From: Burkholderiales bacterium
GTDB taxonomy: Bacteria; Pseudomonadota; Gammaproteobacteria; Burkholderiales; Casimicrobiaceae
NCBI GenBank assembly: GCA_016790165.1
Contig: JAEUPL010000027.1
Coordinates: 1 to 64,000, forward strand
Reading direction: 5' to 3'
Length of the DNA stretch: 64,000 bases
Under the pieces are notes generated by a model that saw only the letters and a program-made list of their open reading frames with translations, was not told the DNA's origin and ran no database searches. Within the stretch, counting starts at the first letter, position 1; each line of letters starts with the position of its first letter. Made by a program: the position numbers and the translations under genes. This document shows positions 9,303 through 19,802 of the stretch, one piece after another.

Positions 9303-11744
9303 ATGCGCTGGTTGAAACGGACACTGCTCGGGCTCATCGTCACGGTGGCGCTGATCGCCAGCTCGGTCGGCGTCTACGCGTGGCGCAGCGTGCCAGCGGA
9401 CGAAGCGCAATACGCGCTAAGCAGCGCGGCGGGCAAGATCGGCGACACGACCATTCACATCGACAGCGACGGCATCCCTAGCATCGACGCGAAGTCGGAG
9501 CGCGACCTCGCCTTTGCGGTTGGTTTCATGCACGCGCGCGACCGGCTCTGGCAGCTTGAAATGCACCGCCGCATCGGTCGCGGTGAACTCGCGGAAATTC
9601 TCGGACCCAAAGCGCTCGAAACCGATCGCTTTTTGCGCACGCTTGGGGTGCATCGTGCAGCACGCGCACAGCTTGCGAACCTCCCCGCAGAAGCGCGCGA
9701 CCTGCTGCAAGCCTACGCCGACGGCGTGAACGGCTACGTGCGCGAGGCGATGATCGTACGGCCACCGGAGTTCGTCATCCTCGGTGTCCAGCCCGGCACC
9801 TGGGAGCCGGCAGACACCGTCGCGTGGGCCATCATGATGGCGTACGACCTCGGCGGCAACTGGAGCAACGAACTGCTGCGCCTGCAGTTGGCGGCCCGGA
9901 TGCCAGTTGCACGGATTGACGAGCTGCTGCCGGCACAGCCGGGCGACACGCTCCCCCAGCACGCAGACTACGCAGCCAGGTACAAGGCGCTTGGCGTGCT
10001 GCCGTCGCCGGTCGCCAGGATGGATCGCAACGAGTCGTCCGTTGCCAACGCCACGCACTGGCTCTCAGCCGGCATCGAAGGCATTGGCTCCAACAACTGG
10101 GTCGTCAATGGCAGCCGCACGACCACTGGAAAGCCGCTGCTGGCCAACGATCCGCACCTGTCGCTCGCCGCCCCCGCAATCTGGTATTTCACGCGACAGA
10201 AAGCCCCTGGAATCGAGGTCAGTGGCGCGACATTGCCCGGTGCGCCCTCCGTCATTCTCGGCCGCACCCAAGGCGTGGCGTGGGGCTTCACCAATACCGG
10301 GCCCGACGTGCAGGATCTCTACATCGAGGAAATCAACGCCCAGGGCGAAGCGCGCATACCGGATGGCTGGCAGAAGCTCAAGACGCGCGTCGAGACGTTG
10401 AAGGTGAAAGGCAAAGCGGATGTGACGATGACGGTGCGCGAATCGCGACACGGCCCGATCATCTCCGACGCCAACGCGCCGCTTGCCGCCGCGATCAACG
10501 GCAAAAAGTTCGCTATCGCGCTGCGTTGGACGGCACTGGACGCCGACAACCTGAGCGTGCTCGCGGCACCGGCCATGAACAAGGCGCAAACCGTCGCCGA
10601 CGTGCGCGCTGCGCTGCGCCACCACGTTGCCCCGCAGCAGAATGTGGTGATGGCGGACACGCAGGGCAACACCGCCTTCATCGCCGCCGGACGCGTGCCG
10701 GTGCGCAAGCCGGAGAACGACATCAACGGCCTCGCGCCGGTGCCGGGCTGGGATAGCAACTACGACTGGGCGGGCTTTGTGCCCTATGAGCAATTGCCAC
10801 AGCAGGCCGTTGACGCCTTCCTGGCGACGGCCAATCAGCGCATCCACGGCAATGACTACGCACACTACATCACCAGCGAGTGGGCGCATCCGGGCCGCAA
10901 GCGGCGCATCGAGGAATTGCTGGCCGCCAAGCCAAAGCACGACGCGCAAAGCCTGCGTGAAATCCAGCATGACCTGAAGCACACGCATGACAAACCCCTG
11001 CTGCAATGGCTGCCGCAGCTCGCCTCGGCGCATCCGCTCGCGGCGGAGGCGATACGTGTCTTGCGCAACTCGGGCGAAATCACATCGGTCGCACAGGGTG
11101 ACGGCGCGATCGCAACGCTGCTGTACTGGAGCTGGGCGCGCGAGGCGACGCGACGCATCTTCGCCGACGACGTCGGGCCGGATCTGTTCAATGCGATCTT
11201 CGGCCGCCGTGATTTCCGCGCTGCGCTCAATGGTGTGCTCGCAAGAGCCGACGAAAGCTGGTGCGACGACCTCCGAACGCCGGCGCGCGAACGCTGCGAC
11301 GGCGTGATCGCCGCCGCGTTCGACGCAGCACTCGACACGCTGCAGGCGACGCATGGCGCCGACATGCGCACATGGCGCTGGGACACCACCCACTTTGCGC
11401 GCAGCGAACACCGACCGTTTTCCAGCGTGCCGGTGTTGAAGCATCTGTTCGAGATCCGCACACCCACGAGTGGTGACACCTATTCGGTGATGGTGGGCAA
11501 GGTGCGCGGTCGCGAGCCGAATCCGTTCTCCAACGAATTCGCGGCCAGCCTGCGCGCCGTCTATGACCTGTCACTGGCCGACGCCAATGCCGCGACGATC
11601 ATCTACTCCACCGGACAATCCGGCAATCCGTTCTCGCCGCACTACCGCGATCTGGCCCAGCGTTGGGGATCGGGCGGGCCGGGCGCGTACATTGATCTGC
11701 GCAGCCCGACCGTGCGCGGCACGCTGCGGCTGCGGGGGCATTGA
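9303..11744 (+). CDS. Penicillin acylase / acyl-homoserine lactone acylase family (S45 Ntn hydrolase)
   Basis: An 813-aa exported protein. An N-terminal hydrophobic anchor or signal (residues ~7-25) leads into the alpha-chain region, then a spacer, then GIGSNNW, where Ser263 (codon 10089-10091) would become the N-terminal nucleophile of the beta chain after self-cleavage. TNTGPDVQDLY and the downstream beta-chain blocks are typical of S45 enzymes. Substrates in the family include beta-lactams, acyl-homoserine lactones and other N-acyl compounds; the pocket cannot be read from sequence alone. ATG 9303 is the true start because the longer upstream frame runs antisense through clpB. The protein may act in the periplasm in quorum-signal turnover (inferred). 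Confidence 0.85.
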   Translation: MRWLKRTLLGLIVTVALIASSVGVYAWRSVPADEAQYALSSAAGKIGDTTIHIDSDGIPSIDAKSERDLAFAVGFMHARDRLWQLEMHRRIGRGELAEILGPKALETDRFLRTLGVHRAARAQLANLPAEARDLLQAYADGVNGYVREAMIVRPPEFVILGVQPGTWEPADTVAWAIMMAYDLGGNWSNELLRLQLAARMPVARIDELLPAQPGDTLPQHADYAARYKALGVLPSPVARMDRNESSVANATHWLSAGIEGIGSNNWVVNGSRTTTGKPLLANDPHLSLAAPAIWYFTRQKAPGIEVSGATLPGAPSVILGRTQGVAWGFTNTGPDVQDLYIEEINAQGEARIPDGWQKLKTRVETLKVKGKADVTMTVRESRHGPIISDANAPLAAAINGKKFAIALRWTALDADNLSVLAAPAMNKAQTVADVRAALRHHVAPQQNVVMADTQGNTAFIAAGRVPVRKPENDINGLAPVPGWDSNYDWAGFVPYEQLPQQAVDAFLATANQRIHGNDYAHYITSEWAHPGRKRRIEELLAAKPKHDAQSLREIQHDLKHTHDKPLLQWLPQLASAHPLAAEAIRVLRNSGEITSVAQGDGAIATLLYWSWAREATRRIFADDVGPDLFNAIFGRRDFRAALNGVLARADESWCDDLRTPARERCDGVIAAAFDAALDTLQATHGADMRTWRWDTTHFARSEHRPFSSVPVLKHLFEIRTPTSGDTYSVMVGKVRGREPNPFSNEFAASLRAVYDLSLADANAATIIYSTGQSGNPFSPHYRDLAQRWGSGGPGAYIDLRSPTVRGTLRLRGH

Positions 11745-11837
11745 CCGGCTCGCTCCCCGTCGCCGTTCGCGCCCACGAATCGGCGTGTCGTCGCAGACGG
11801 TGGTGGCACCGGCGCACCGGCTGCTACGCTTTGCGGC

Positions 11838-13340
11838 ATGAAACGACATGTCAGCCTTTCTTCAACATGGCGGGCCAGTGTGCTGGCTGGACTGTCGGCG
11901 CTCAGCGCCATCGCCGGTGGCGGCGCCACTGCGCAGGTGCACGTCGGCGCCGCCGCACCCTCGTTCACGTCCTGCCGCCTGAAGCACATTGACGTGCCGG
12001 TGCGCTGCGCGCAGTTCGCCGTGCCCTCTGACCATTCCGTGGCGACCAGTGCCAGGATCCAGGTTCACGTGGCGATCGTCCCGTCGCTGGCGCGGCGCCC
12101 TGAGCCCGACCCGGTGTATTTCTTTGCCGGCGGTCCGGGCCAGGCGGCCAGCGACCTTGGGGCGCTGGTCACCGCGCTGTCCGATCTGCGCAAGAAGCGG
12201 GAGGTGATTCTGGTCGACCAGCGCGGCACCGGGCGCAGCAAAACGCTCACCTGCGACCTCGGCGATGACGGACAGAAGGACGCCGTCGCCACCGCGCTCA
12301 AGGCAAACGACGCCGACGTGCAGCAGCAATGGCAGCGCTGCATTGCGACCTTGAAGGGCGACGCGGCACATCACCGCACTGACGACTACATTGACGATCT
12401 GGAGGCCGTCCGACGCGCGCTCGGGCATGCCCGCATCAATGTCTGGGGTGGTAGTTACGGCTCCCGTGTGGCGCTACGCTACATGAAGCGTTATCCGGCC
12501 GTCATTCGCTCGGTGGTACTCGATGGTGTCGCGCCGACGTCGCTGCGCTTGCCAGACGACGCGCTGGCGAGTTCAGACGCGGCGCTGCGTGAGACGCTGG
12601 CCGCCTGCGCCGCATCGGTGGGCTGCAATGAGGCCTATCCAGACGCACTCGGCAGCTACGACCGACTGCTCGCGAGCCTGCGCAGTACGCCGCGCGACAT
12701 AACCCTCGCCCACCCGGCCACTGGCAGGCCGATCACGATTCGGCTGACGGATCGAACCGTAATGGCCCTCGTGTGGCCGCTCCTCTATCAACCGCAAGGC
12801 GCACGCCTGCTGCCGGCATTGATCGGCGAGGCCAGCCGTGGCAATGTGGCACCGCTGATCGCGACGCTCACGGCCGGCGGCGCCGCCGACGCCGAGATCG
12901 CTGTGGCAATGCGATTTGCCGTCATGTGTGCCGAGGACATGCTGGGCCGGAGCGCTGCGCCCAGCGCGCGTTTTCAGTCCCTGAGCGAGCTCTTCTACGG
13001 GTTCTGCAAGCACTTCCCGGCTGGCAAGGTGGCGCCGGAATTTTTTGAACCCACGACCAGCACGATCCCCACCCTGCTGCTCTCCGGTTCGCTCGACCCC
13101 GTCACACCACCGGCGCAAGCTGCCCTTGCTGCGCGCAGTCTGGGGCAGAGCAAACACGTGGTGGTGGAGGGCGTGGGACATATCGCCTCAGCGCTCCCTT
13201 GCCCGCGCCGAATGATTGCGAAGTTCGTTGACGCGGGGCGCATTGACGCCGCACGCGATGCCTGCGAAGCCGACCTGAACTCCGAGGCGCAGAAGCGGCG
13301 GCCGCTGTTCTACGTCTCGACGATGGAGGCGAGACCATGA
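11838..13340 (+). CDS. Exported alpha/beta hydrolase, S33-type (tripeptidyl) aminopeptidase
   Basis: A 500-aa protein with a signal peptide (about residues 1-33). An alpha/beta-hydrolase fold follows: oxyanion motif FFAGGPGQ (about 94-101), VDQRGTGRS (about 131-139) and nucleophile elbow GGSYGS (about 204-209). A C-terminal TAP-like domain supplies the acid (SGSLDPVTP, about 416-424) and the histidine (VGHIA, about 441-445). This is the layout of S33 prolyl- and tripeptidyl-aminopeptidases, which trim peptides N-terminally in the periplasm. Its last codons overlap the ABC ATPase start (ATGA at 13337), so it belongs to a three-gene operon with the NatAB-type exporter. Confidence 0.8.
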   Translation: MKRHVSLSSTWRASVLAGLSALSAIAGGGATAQVHVGAAAPSFTSCRLKHIDVPVRCAQFAVPSDHSVATSARIQVHVAIVPSLARRPEPDPVYFFAGGPGQAASDLGALVTALSDLRKKREVILVDQRGTGRSKTLTCDLGDDGQKDAVATALKANDADVQQQWQRCIATLKGDAAHHRTDDYIDDLEAVRRALGHARINVWGGSYGSRVALRYMKRYPAVIRSVVLDGVAPTSLRLPDDALASSDAALRETLAACAASVGCNEAYPDALGSYDRLLASLRSTPRDITLAHPATGRPITIRLTDRTVMALVWPLLYQPQGARLLPALIGEASRGNVAPLIATLTAGGAADAEIAVAMRFAVMCAEDMLGRSAAPSARFQSLSELFYGFCKHFPAGKVAPEFFEPTTSTIPTLLLSGSLDPVTPPAQAALAARSLGQSKHVVVEGVGHIASALPCPRRMIAKFVDAGRIDAARDACEADLNSEAQKRRPLFYVSTMEARP

Positions 13341-14116
13341 TCGAGGTGTGCGATCTGTGCAAGGCGTTCACCGTGCGCGAACGACGTTCGACCTTCGCGC
13401 TTCGCGCCAGCACGCGCAACGTCGTCGCCGTCGATCGCGTGAGTTTCACGGCGCATGACGGCGAGGTGACGGGTCTGCTCGGCCCGAATGGCGCGGGCAA
13501 GACCACCACGTTGCGCATGCTCTCGACGCTCCTGACGCCCGACGCGGGACAGGCGCGGATTGACGGCGCCGATGTGGCGAGCGAGCAGCCGCGCGTGCGG
13601 CGCTCGCTCGGCGTCCTGGGTGACGCAAAGGGTCTCTACTGGCGGCTCTCGGCGCGCGAGAACATTGCGTACTTTGGCCGTCTGCATGGTCTGGCGGCGC
13701 CCCAGGCGGCGCGTCGCGCCGACCAATTGATCGACGAGCTCGGTCTCGCCGCACTGGCGGAACGGCCAACGCAGGGCTTTTCTCAGGGTGAACGCATGAA
13801 AGTCGCCATCGCCCGCGCTCTGGTGCACAACCCGCAGACCGTGCTGCTCGACGAGCCGACGAACGGGCTCGACATCATGGCTACGCGCAGCATGCGAGAA
13901 CTCATTCGTGGGCTGAGGGCTGCGGGCAAGTGCGTGCTGTTCTCCAGCCACATCATGCAGGAAGTCGCGGCGCTCTGCGACCGCATCGTGATCATTGACC
14001 GCGGTCGCGTCGTATTCAATGGCACCCCGTCCGAAATACTTGCCGCGAGCGGGAAGCGCTCGCTCGAGGATGCCTTCGTCCAACTGATCGGCAGCGAGGA
14101 AGGGCTATTCGCATGA
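13337..14116 (+). CDS. ABC transporter ATP-binding protein, NatA-type
   Basis: A 259-aa ATPase. Walker A GPNGAGKTT is near residues 53-61. The ABC signature is FSQGERMKVAIARAL (about 148-162). Walker B is VLLDEPTNGLD (about 171-181), and the His-loop is SSHIMQEV. It resembles NatA subunits of Na+ or drug ABC-2 exporters. It overlaps the peptidase upstream and the permease downstream by 4 bases each, so expression is coupled. The transported substrate is not evident. Confidence 0.88.
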   Translation: MIEVCDLCKAFTVRERRSTFALRASTRNVVAVDRVSFTAHDGEVTGLLGPNGAGKTTTLRMLSTLLTPDAGQARIDGADVASEQPRVRRSLGVLGDAKGLYWRLSARENIAYFGRLHGLAAPQAARRADQLIDELGLAALAERPTQGFSQGERMKVAIARALVHNPQTVLLDEPTNGLDIMATRSMRELIRGLRAAGKCVLFSSHIMQEVAALCDRIVIIDRGRVVFNGTPSEILAASGKRSLEDAFVQLIGSEEGLFA

Positions 14117-15348
14117 CGACCGTGGTTGAACCCACCGTGGCAACGATCCACCCCACGCCGAAGGCGGCCGACTTCTCCTGGGCACGCTGGCTGGTCGTCA
14201 CGCAAAAGGAATTCACTGATCTCCTGCGCGACCGCAAGAGCATCTTTTGGGCGCTGTTTGCCGTGGCGATCTCCGGGCCGCTGATGGTGGGTTTGATGTA
14301 TTGGCTCACCACCGCCGTGATGGACCGCGTTGACAAGTTGACGGTGCCGATCGTCAACGCCCAGTTCGCGCCGGATCTGGTGCGCACCATCGAGCGCCAG
14401 GGCATGAAGATCGACGCCGATCCGCCGGACTACGAATCGCGCGTCAAGAGCGGCGAACTGGATTTCGCGCTGGTGGTCGACACCGATTTCACTGAGTCGC
14501 TGGCGGCTGGCCGACCGGCGAGGATCACGCTGATCACCGAACGCAGCCGCGACCGCTCGGCGCCACTGGCAGGTCGCGTCTCCAGCGTGCTGAACGCGTG
14601 GGCGAACCAGATGGGTCGCGAGCGTTTGATCCTGCGCGGTGTGTCGCCGGTGCTTGCCCATCCGGTGCAAGTGGAAGAGCTTGATCTCGCCACGCCGGAG
14701 CAGCGCGGCTCGCGCCTGTTGCAGTTCATGAGTTTTTACGCGCTGTTTGCAGGCCTCATGGGCGCCATCGCGGCAGCACTCGACGTGACGGCGGGCGAGC
14801 GTGAACGGCAGACACTTGAACCGTTGCTCACCACGCCAGTGACCACGCTGGAGCTCACGCTCGGCAAGTGGCTCGCGGTCACCGGCATCAACCTGATCGC
14901 GGTGACGACCTCGCTGTTGGGCTTTGTGCTGTCGCTTCATCTCGTGCCGCTTGACCGGCTCGGTTTGCCGTTCACTTTCGGGCTGGCCGAATATGCAGGG
15001 TTCATGGCCGTGCTCACGCCGTTCGCCTGCATGGTGCCGGCGGTGTTGCTGGCGTTCGGTGCTGCCGGCAAGACCGCGAAGGAAGCGCAGAGCAGCCTGC
15101 AAATGGGCGTGTCGCTGATCGGGCTCTTGCCACTCATGAGCATGGTGCGGCAGACGCGCGCGCCGTGGTGGGACGCCTGGGTGCCGGTCAATGGCCAATA
15201 CGCTGTGCTCAACAAAGTGCTGCGCGCCGAAACCATCGCCACGCACGAATGGGCGGCCATGCTCGCCATCCCCGCGCTCATCGGCGTGGTCGCGCTCTAC
15301 GCGCTCAGCCGCCGACTGGGAGACGAGCGCATGCTCGCGGGGCGTTGA
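14113..15348 (+). CDS. ABC-2 type permease, NatB-type
   Basis: A 411-aa membrane protein. A cytoplasmic N-terminus with KEFTDLLRDRKSIFWALF (about residues 32-49) leads to a first membrane helix, then a long periplasmic loop (about 75-205). A cluster of about five helices follows from ~210. The motif TAGERERQTLEPLLTTPV (about 229-246) is diagnostic of ABC-2 permeases of the NatB family. It pairs with the overlapping ATPase. It is the last gene of the operon; copy B of the palindromic element lies downstream and may help end transcription. Confidence 0.87.
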   Translation: MTTVVEPTVATIHPTPKAADFSWARWLVVTQKEFTDLLRDRKSIFWALFAVAISGPLMVGLMYWLTTAVMDRVDKLTVPIVNAQFAPDLVRTIERQGMKIDADPPDYESRVKSGELDFALVVDTDFTESLAAGRPARITLITERSRDRSAPLAGRVSSVLNAWANQMGRERLILRGVSPVLAHPVQVEELDLATPEQRGSRLLQFMSFYALFAGLMGAIAAALDVTAGERERQTLEPLLTTPVTTLELTLGKWLAVTGINLIAVTTSLLGFVLSLHLVPLDRLGLPFTFGLAEYAGFMAVLTPFACMVPAVLLAFGAAGKTAKEAQSSLQMGVSLIGLLPLMSMVRQTRAPWWDAWVPVNGQYAVLNKVLRAETIATHEWAAMLAIPALIGVVALYALSRRLGDERMLAGR

Positions 15349-15398
15349 TCCGGGGAAGAGTCCACGCCAGTCAACCGCTCCAACGGCTTTTGGCGTTG

Positions 15399-15486
15399 AT
15401 CGACGGTCAGCCGGTCGTCAGAGCGCGATTTCGTCAGAAGTCGACTTGCACAAAAATCGAGCTCAATCGACTGTGCTCTAGTCGTT
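15399..15486. repeat. 88-bp palindromic dispersed element, copy B
   Basis: It has the same layout as copy A: imperfect palindromes at 15399-15419 and 15466-15486, and GTCGAC exactly central at 15440-15445. Its right end overlaps the stop codon and last codons of galU. It lies between the convergent NatB-type permease and galU genes. Confidence 0.6.
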
Positions 15487-16422
15487 AGCGCCGGAAAGCT
15501 GTTGCTTGAGAAATGCTGCGAAGTCCGCGGCGAATTCCGGCCGTTCGAGTCCGAGTTTGACGGTGGCTTCGAGGTAGCCCAGCTTGGTGCCGCAGTCGTA
15601 GCGGCGCCCGACCGTTTCGACTGCGTAGACAGGTTCGGACGCCGCGAGCGTGGCAATGGCATCGGTGAGCTGGATTTCGCCGCCCTGCCCGCGCGGGATT
15701 CGCTGCAGGTGCTCAAAGATCGCGGCTGGCAACACGTAGCGCCCAATCGCACCGTAATGCGACGGCGCTTCAGCCGCCTTCGGCTTCTCCACGAACCCGC
15801 CCAAGCGCATCGCGTCGCCGTCGGGATGCGGGATGGTGTCGGCAATCTTGATTGCACCGTAGCGCGCGATCGCGTCGCCGGGCATGTAGTTCACGCCGAT
15901 CACGCCGCCGCGCGCCGCACTGCGCTCGACCTGCGCAGCGCACAGGCGCGCATAGACCGCAGCGAGCTGCGCCGTGGCGCCGTGGGCGCCGGGGCCATTC
16001 GCGGTAGGACGAATCAATTCGTCGGCAAGGATGACGGCGAACGGTTCGTTGCCGACCACCGGCTGCGCGCAGAGCACCGCGTGGCCGAGGCCCAGCGCGT
16101 CACCCTGGCGCAGAAAAATGCAGTTGATGTTGGATGGAATCGAGGCCTGCAGCTCGTCGAGCAGTGCCTGTTTGCCCGCGAGCTCGAGCTCGTTCTCGAG
16201 CTCGTAAGCGCGATCGAAGTGGTCCTCAATGGCGCGTTTGTTGCGTCCGGTCACGAAGATCATGTCAGTGATGCCCGCCGCAGCCGCCTCCTCCACCGCG
16301 TACTGGATCAGCGGCTTGTCAACGACGGTGAGCATCTCTTTCGGCATCGCCTTGGTGGCGGGCAAAAAACGGGTGCCGAGACCGGCGACGGGGAAAACGG
16401 CTTTGCGGATGGAGCTCATCAC
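15478..16422 (-). CDS. galU: UTP--glucose-1-phosphate uridylyltransferase
   Basis: A 314-aa nucleotidyltransferase. The N-terminal GLGTRFLPATKAMPKEML (about residues 14-31) binds UTP and metal. LIQYAVEEA is near 38-46. A central GGVIGVNY/KIADTIPHPDG region follows, then FVEKPKAAEAPS (about 205-216) and YDCGTKLGYLEA (about 283-294). It makes UDP-glucose for cell-surface polysaccharides and galactose metabolism. It lies 8 bp after ligA in the smc-zipA-ligA-galU series. The last three codons lie inside palindromic element copy B. Confidence 0.95.
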   Translation of the reverse strand: MMSSIRKAVFPVAGLGTRFLPATKAMPKEMLTVVDKPLIQYAVEEAAAAGITDMIFVTGRNKRAIEDHFDRAYELENELELAGKQALLDELQASIPSNINCIFLRQGDALGLGHAVLCAQPVVGNEPFAVILADELIRPTANGPGAHGATAQLAAVYARLCAAQVERSAARGGVIGVNYMPGDAIARYGAIKIADTIPHPDGDAMRLGGFVEKPKAAEAPSHYGAIGRYVLPAAIFEHLQRIPRGQGGEIQLTDAIATLAASEPVYAVETVGRRYDCGTKLGYLEATVKLGLERPEFAADFAAFLKQQLSGAND

Positions 16423-16430
16423 GGGCAGAC

Positions 16431-18509
<2,079 letters not shown>

Positions 18510-19766
18510 TCAGGCGAACAGCGCTCGTGCGGTGTCAGAACCGGGCTCAATACCTGCGTTCGCAAGCGCGTCCATCGCCGTGCGCACTTCGTCACGCATC
18601 GCGGTGAACTCGGCCTCACCGAGCGCGGTGCCTTCGCTCGTCTTGAGTTCCGCATCGAGCAGCTTGGAGAGTGCTCGCAGGCTTTGCCGGAACATGTCGA
18701 AGCGTGCAACAGGATTGGGCAGGCGAACCGGCTCCAGCATGCAGCGGAGCGCGGCGATCGATTCGGTGCGCAACCGCTCCGGCGTAAACGGGCGCTCGAA
18801 TCCATCGACTGCATGAAAGATCACGGCATCGGTTTCGACCTCGTGGTAGGCAAAGCGGCCATCCGATTGCAGGCGGAAACCGTTGGCCTCCAGCGTGCCT
18901 CGCAGCCGCGTCCCAGTCCATTGCCCGCCGTCCTTCTTGACCAGGTAGGCGACGGGAATGATGTCTACCGCCGCGAGGAAGCTGTCGAGTTCAGCCGCGC
19001 GCGCAGGGCCGTCGCGAAAGCCGAAGAACTGCGCCTCACAGGCCTGTTTTTGCGCGAGTTCGGCCAGCACCAACCGCCACTCGTCAATGTCGTGCGCTTC
19101 AATCGGGCCAGCCCGCGATGCGAGCGGCAGCGCCAGCGCAAGATGCTGCACCGAGCCCACATTGGCAGGATCGAACAACTCCCAGGGGCTCTGCCGGAAC
19201 AAGCGCACCCACGCGGAAGCGCGCCCAGCCGCAGCGACAAACGGCGCCGCGTCAAACGGCCCGCCGCTCAGGCTGACCACGGACGCATGCACATGCAAGC
19301 GCTCATCGAACGGCCATTCCGACTGCAGTTTCGGCCGCGCAGGCGCGGACGGCGTCGTGACCACGGCGGCCGACTCGGAAGGCAGCGAACCCGCCGTCGG
19401 GACGGGGGGCACCCACGAGGGCGCTGCGACGACCGGCGTTGAGTCGGGTACACGTGCCGGCAATGCCGGTGCTGGTGGCGCGGCGACAGTCGCGTCGTCA
19501 AGCGTAATGCGCGGCTCCCACGTCTCCGCGGGCGGTACGTGCAACGTCGGTTCAATGCGTTCAATCGGGGGGGGCACCGGCTCGGCATGGACCGGCGTGA
19601 TCACCTCGGGCACCCTGTCAGTCGCACCGACCGCGTCCCGCAGGTCATCGTGCGCCCGCACGTCCGGCTTCTTGTCGGCCTTGCGTGACTGCCACCACTG
19701 CCAGGCGAACAAAATCGCGACAACCACGACCCCGATTGCGATCAAGCCAATTTGCAGCGAATTCAC
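18510..19766 (-). CDS. zipA: Cell division protein ZipA homolog
   Basis: A 418-aa protein. A short periplasmic start and one transmembrane helix (about residues 6-24, IGLIAIGVVVVAILFAW) are followed by a charged stretch, a long Pro/Ala/Val-rich linker (to ~170) and a C-terminal ZipA-type FtsZ-binding domain. ZipA tethers FtsZ to the inner membrane at the division site. The C-terminal domain is divergent, but topology and position between smc and ligA match betaproteobacterial zipA. Confidence 0.82.
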   Translation of the reverse strand: MNSLQIGLIAIGVVVVAILFAWQWWQSRKADKKPDVRAHDDLRDAVGATDRVPEVITPVHAEPVPPPIERIEPTLHVPPAETWEPRITLDDATVAAPPAPALPARVPDSTPVVAAPSWVPPVPTAGSLPSESAAVVTTPSAPARPKLQSEWPFDERLHVHASVVSLSGGPFDAAPFVAAAGRASAWVRLFRQSPWELFDPANVGSVQHLALALPLASRAGPIEAHDIDEWRLVLAELAQKQACEAQFFGFRDGPARAAELDSFLAAVDIIPVAYLVKKDGGQWTGTRLRGTLEANGFRLQSDGRFAYHEVETDAVIFHAVDGFERPFTPERLRTESIAALRCMLEPVRLPNPVARFDMFRQSLRALSKLLDAELKTSEGTALGEAEFTAMRDEVRTAMDALANAGIEPGSDTARALFA

Positions 19767-19802
19767 CCGGCTATTCTCCCAAGTCCGCGCACGTTGCCAC
19801 CG

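Noticed and set aside
10065-11444. A 459-codon open frame antisense to the acylase
   Set aside because: It is a shadow of a strongly supported S45 gene.
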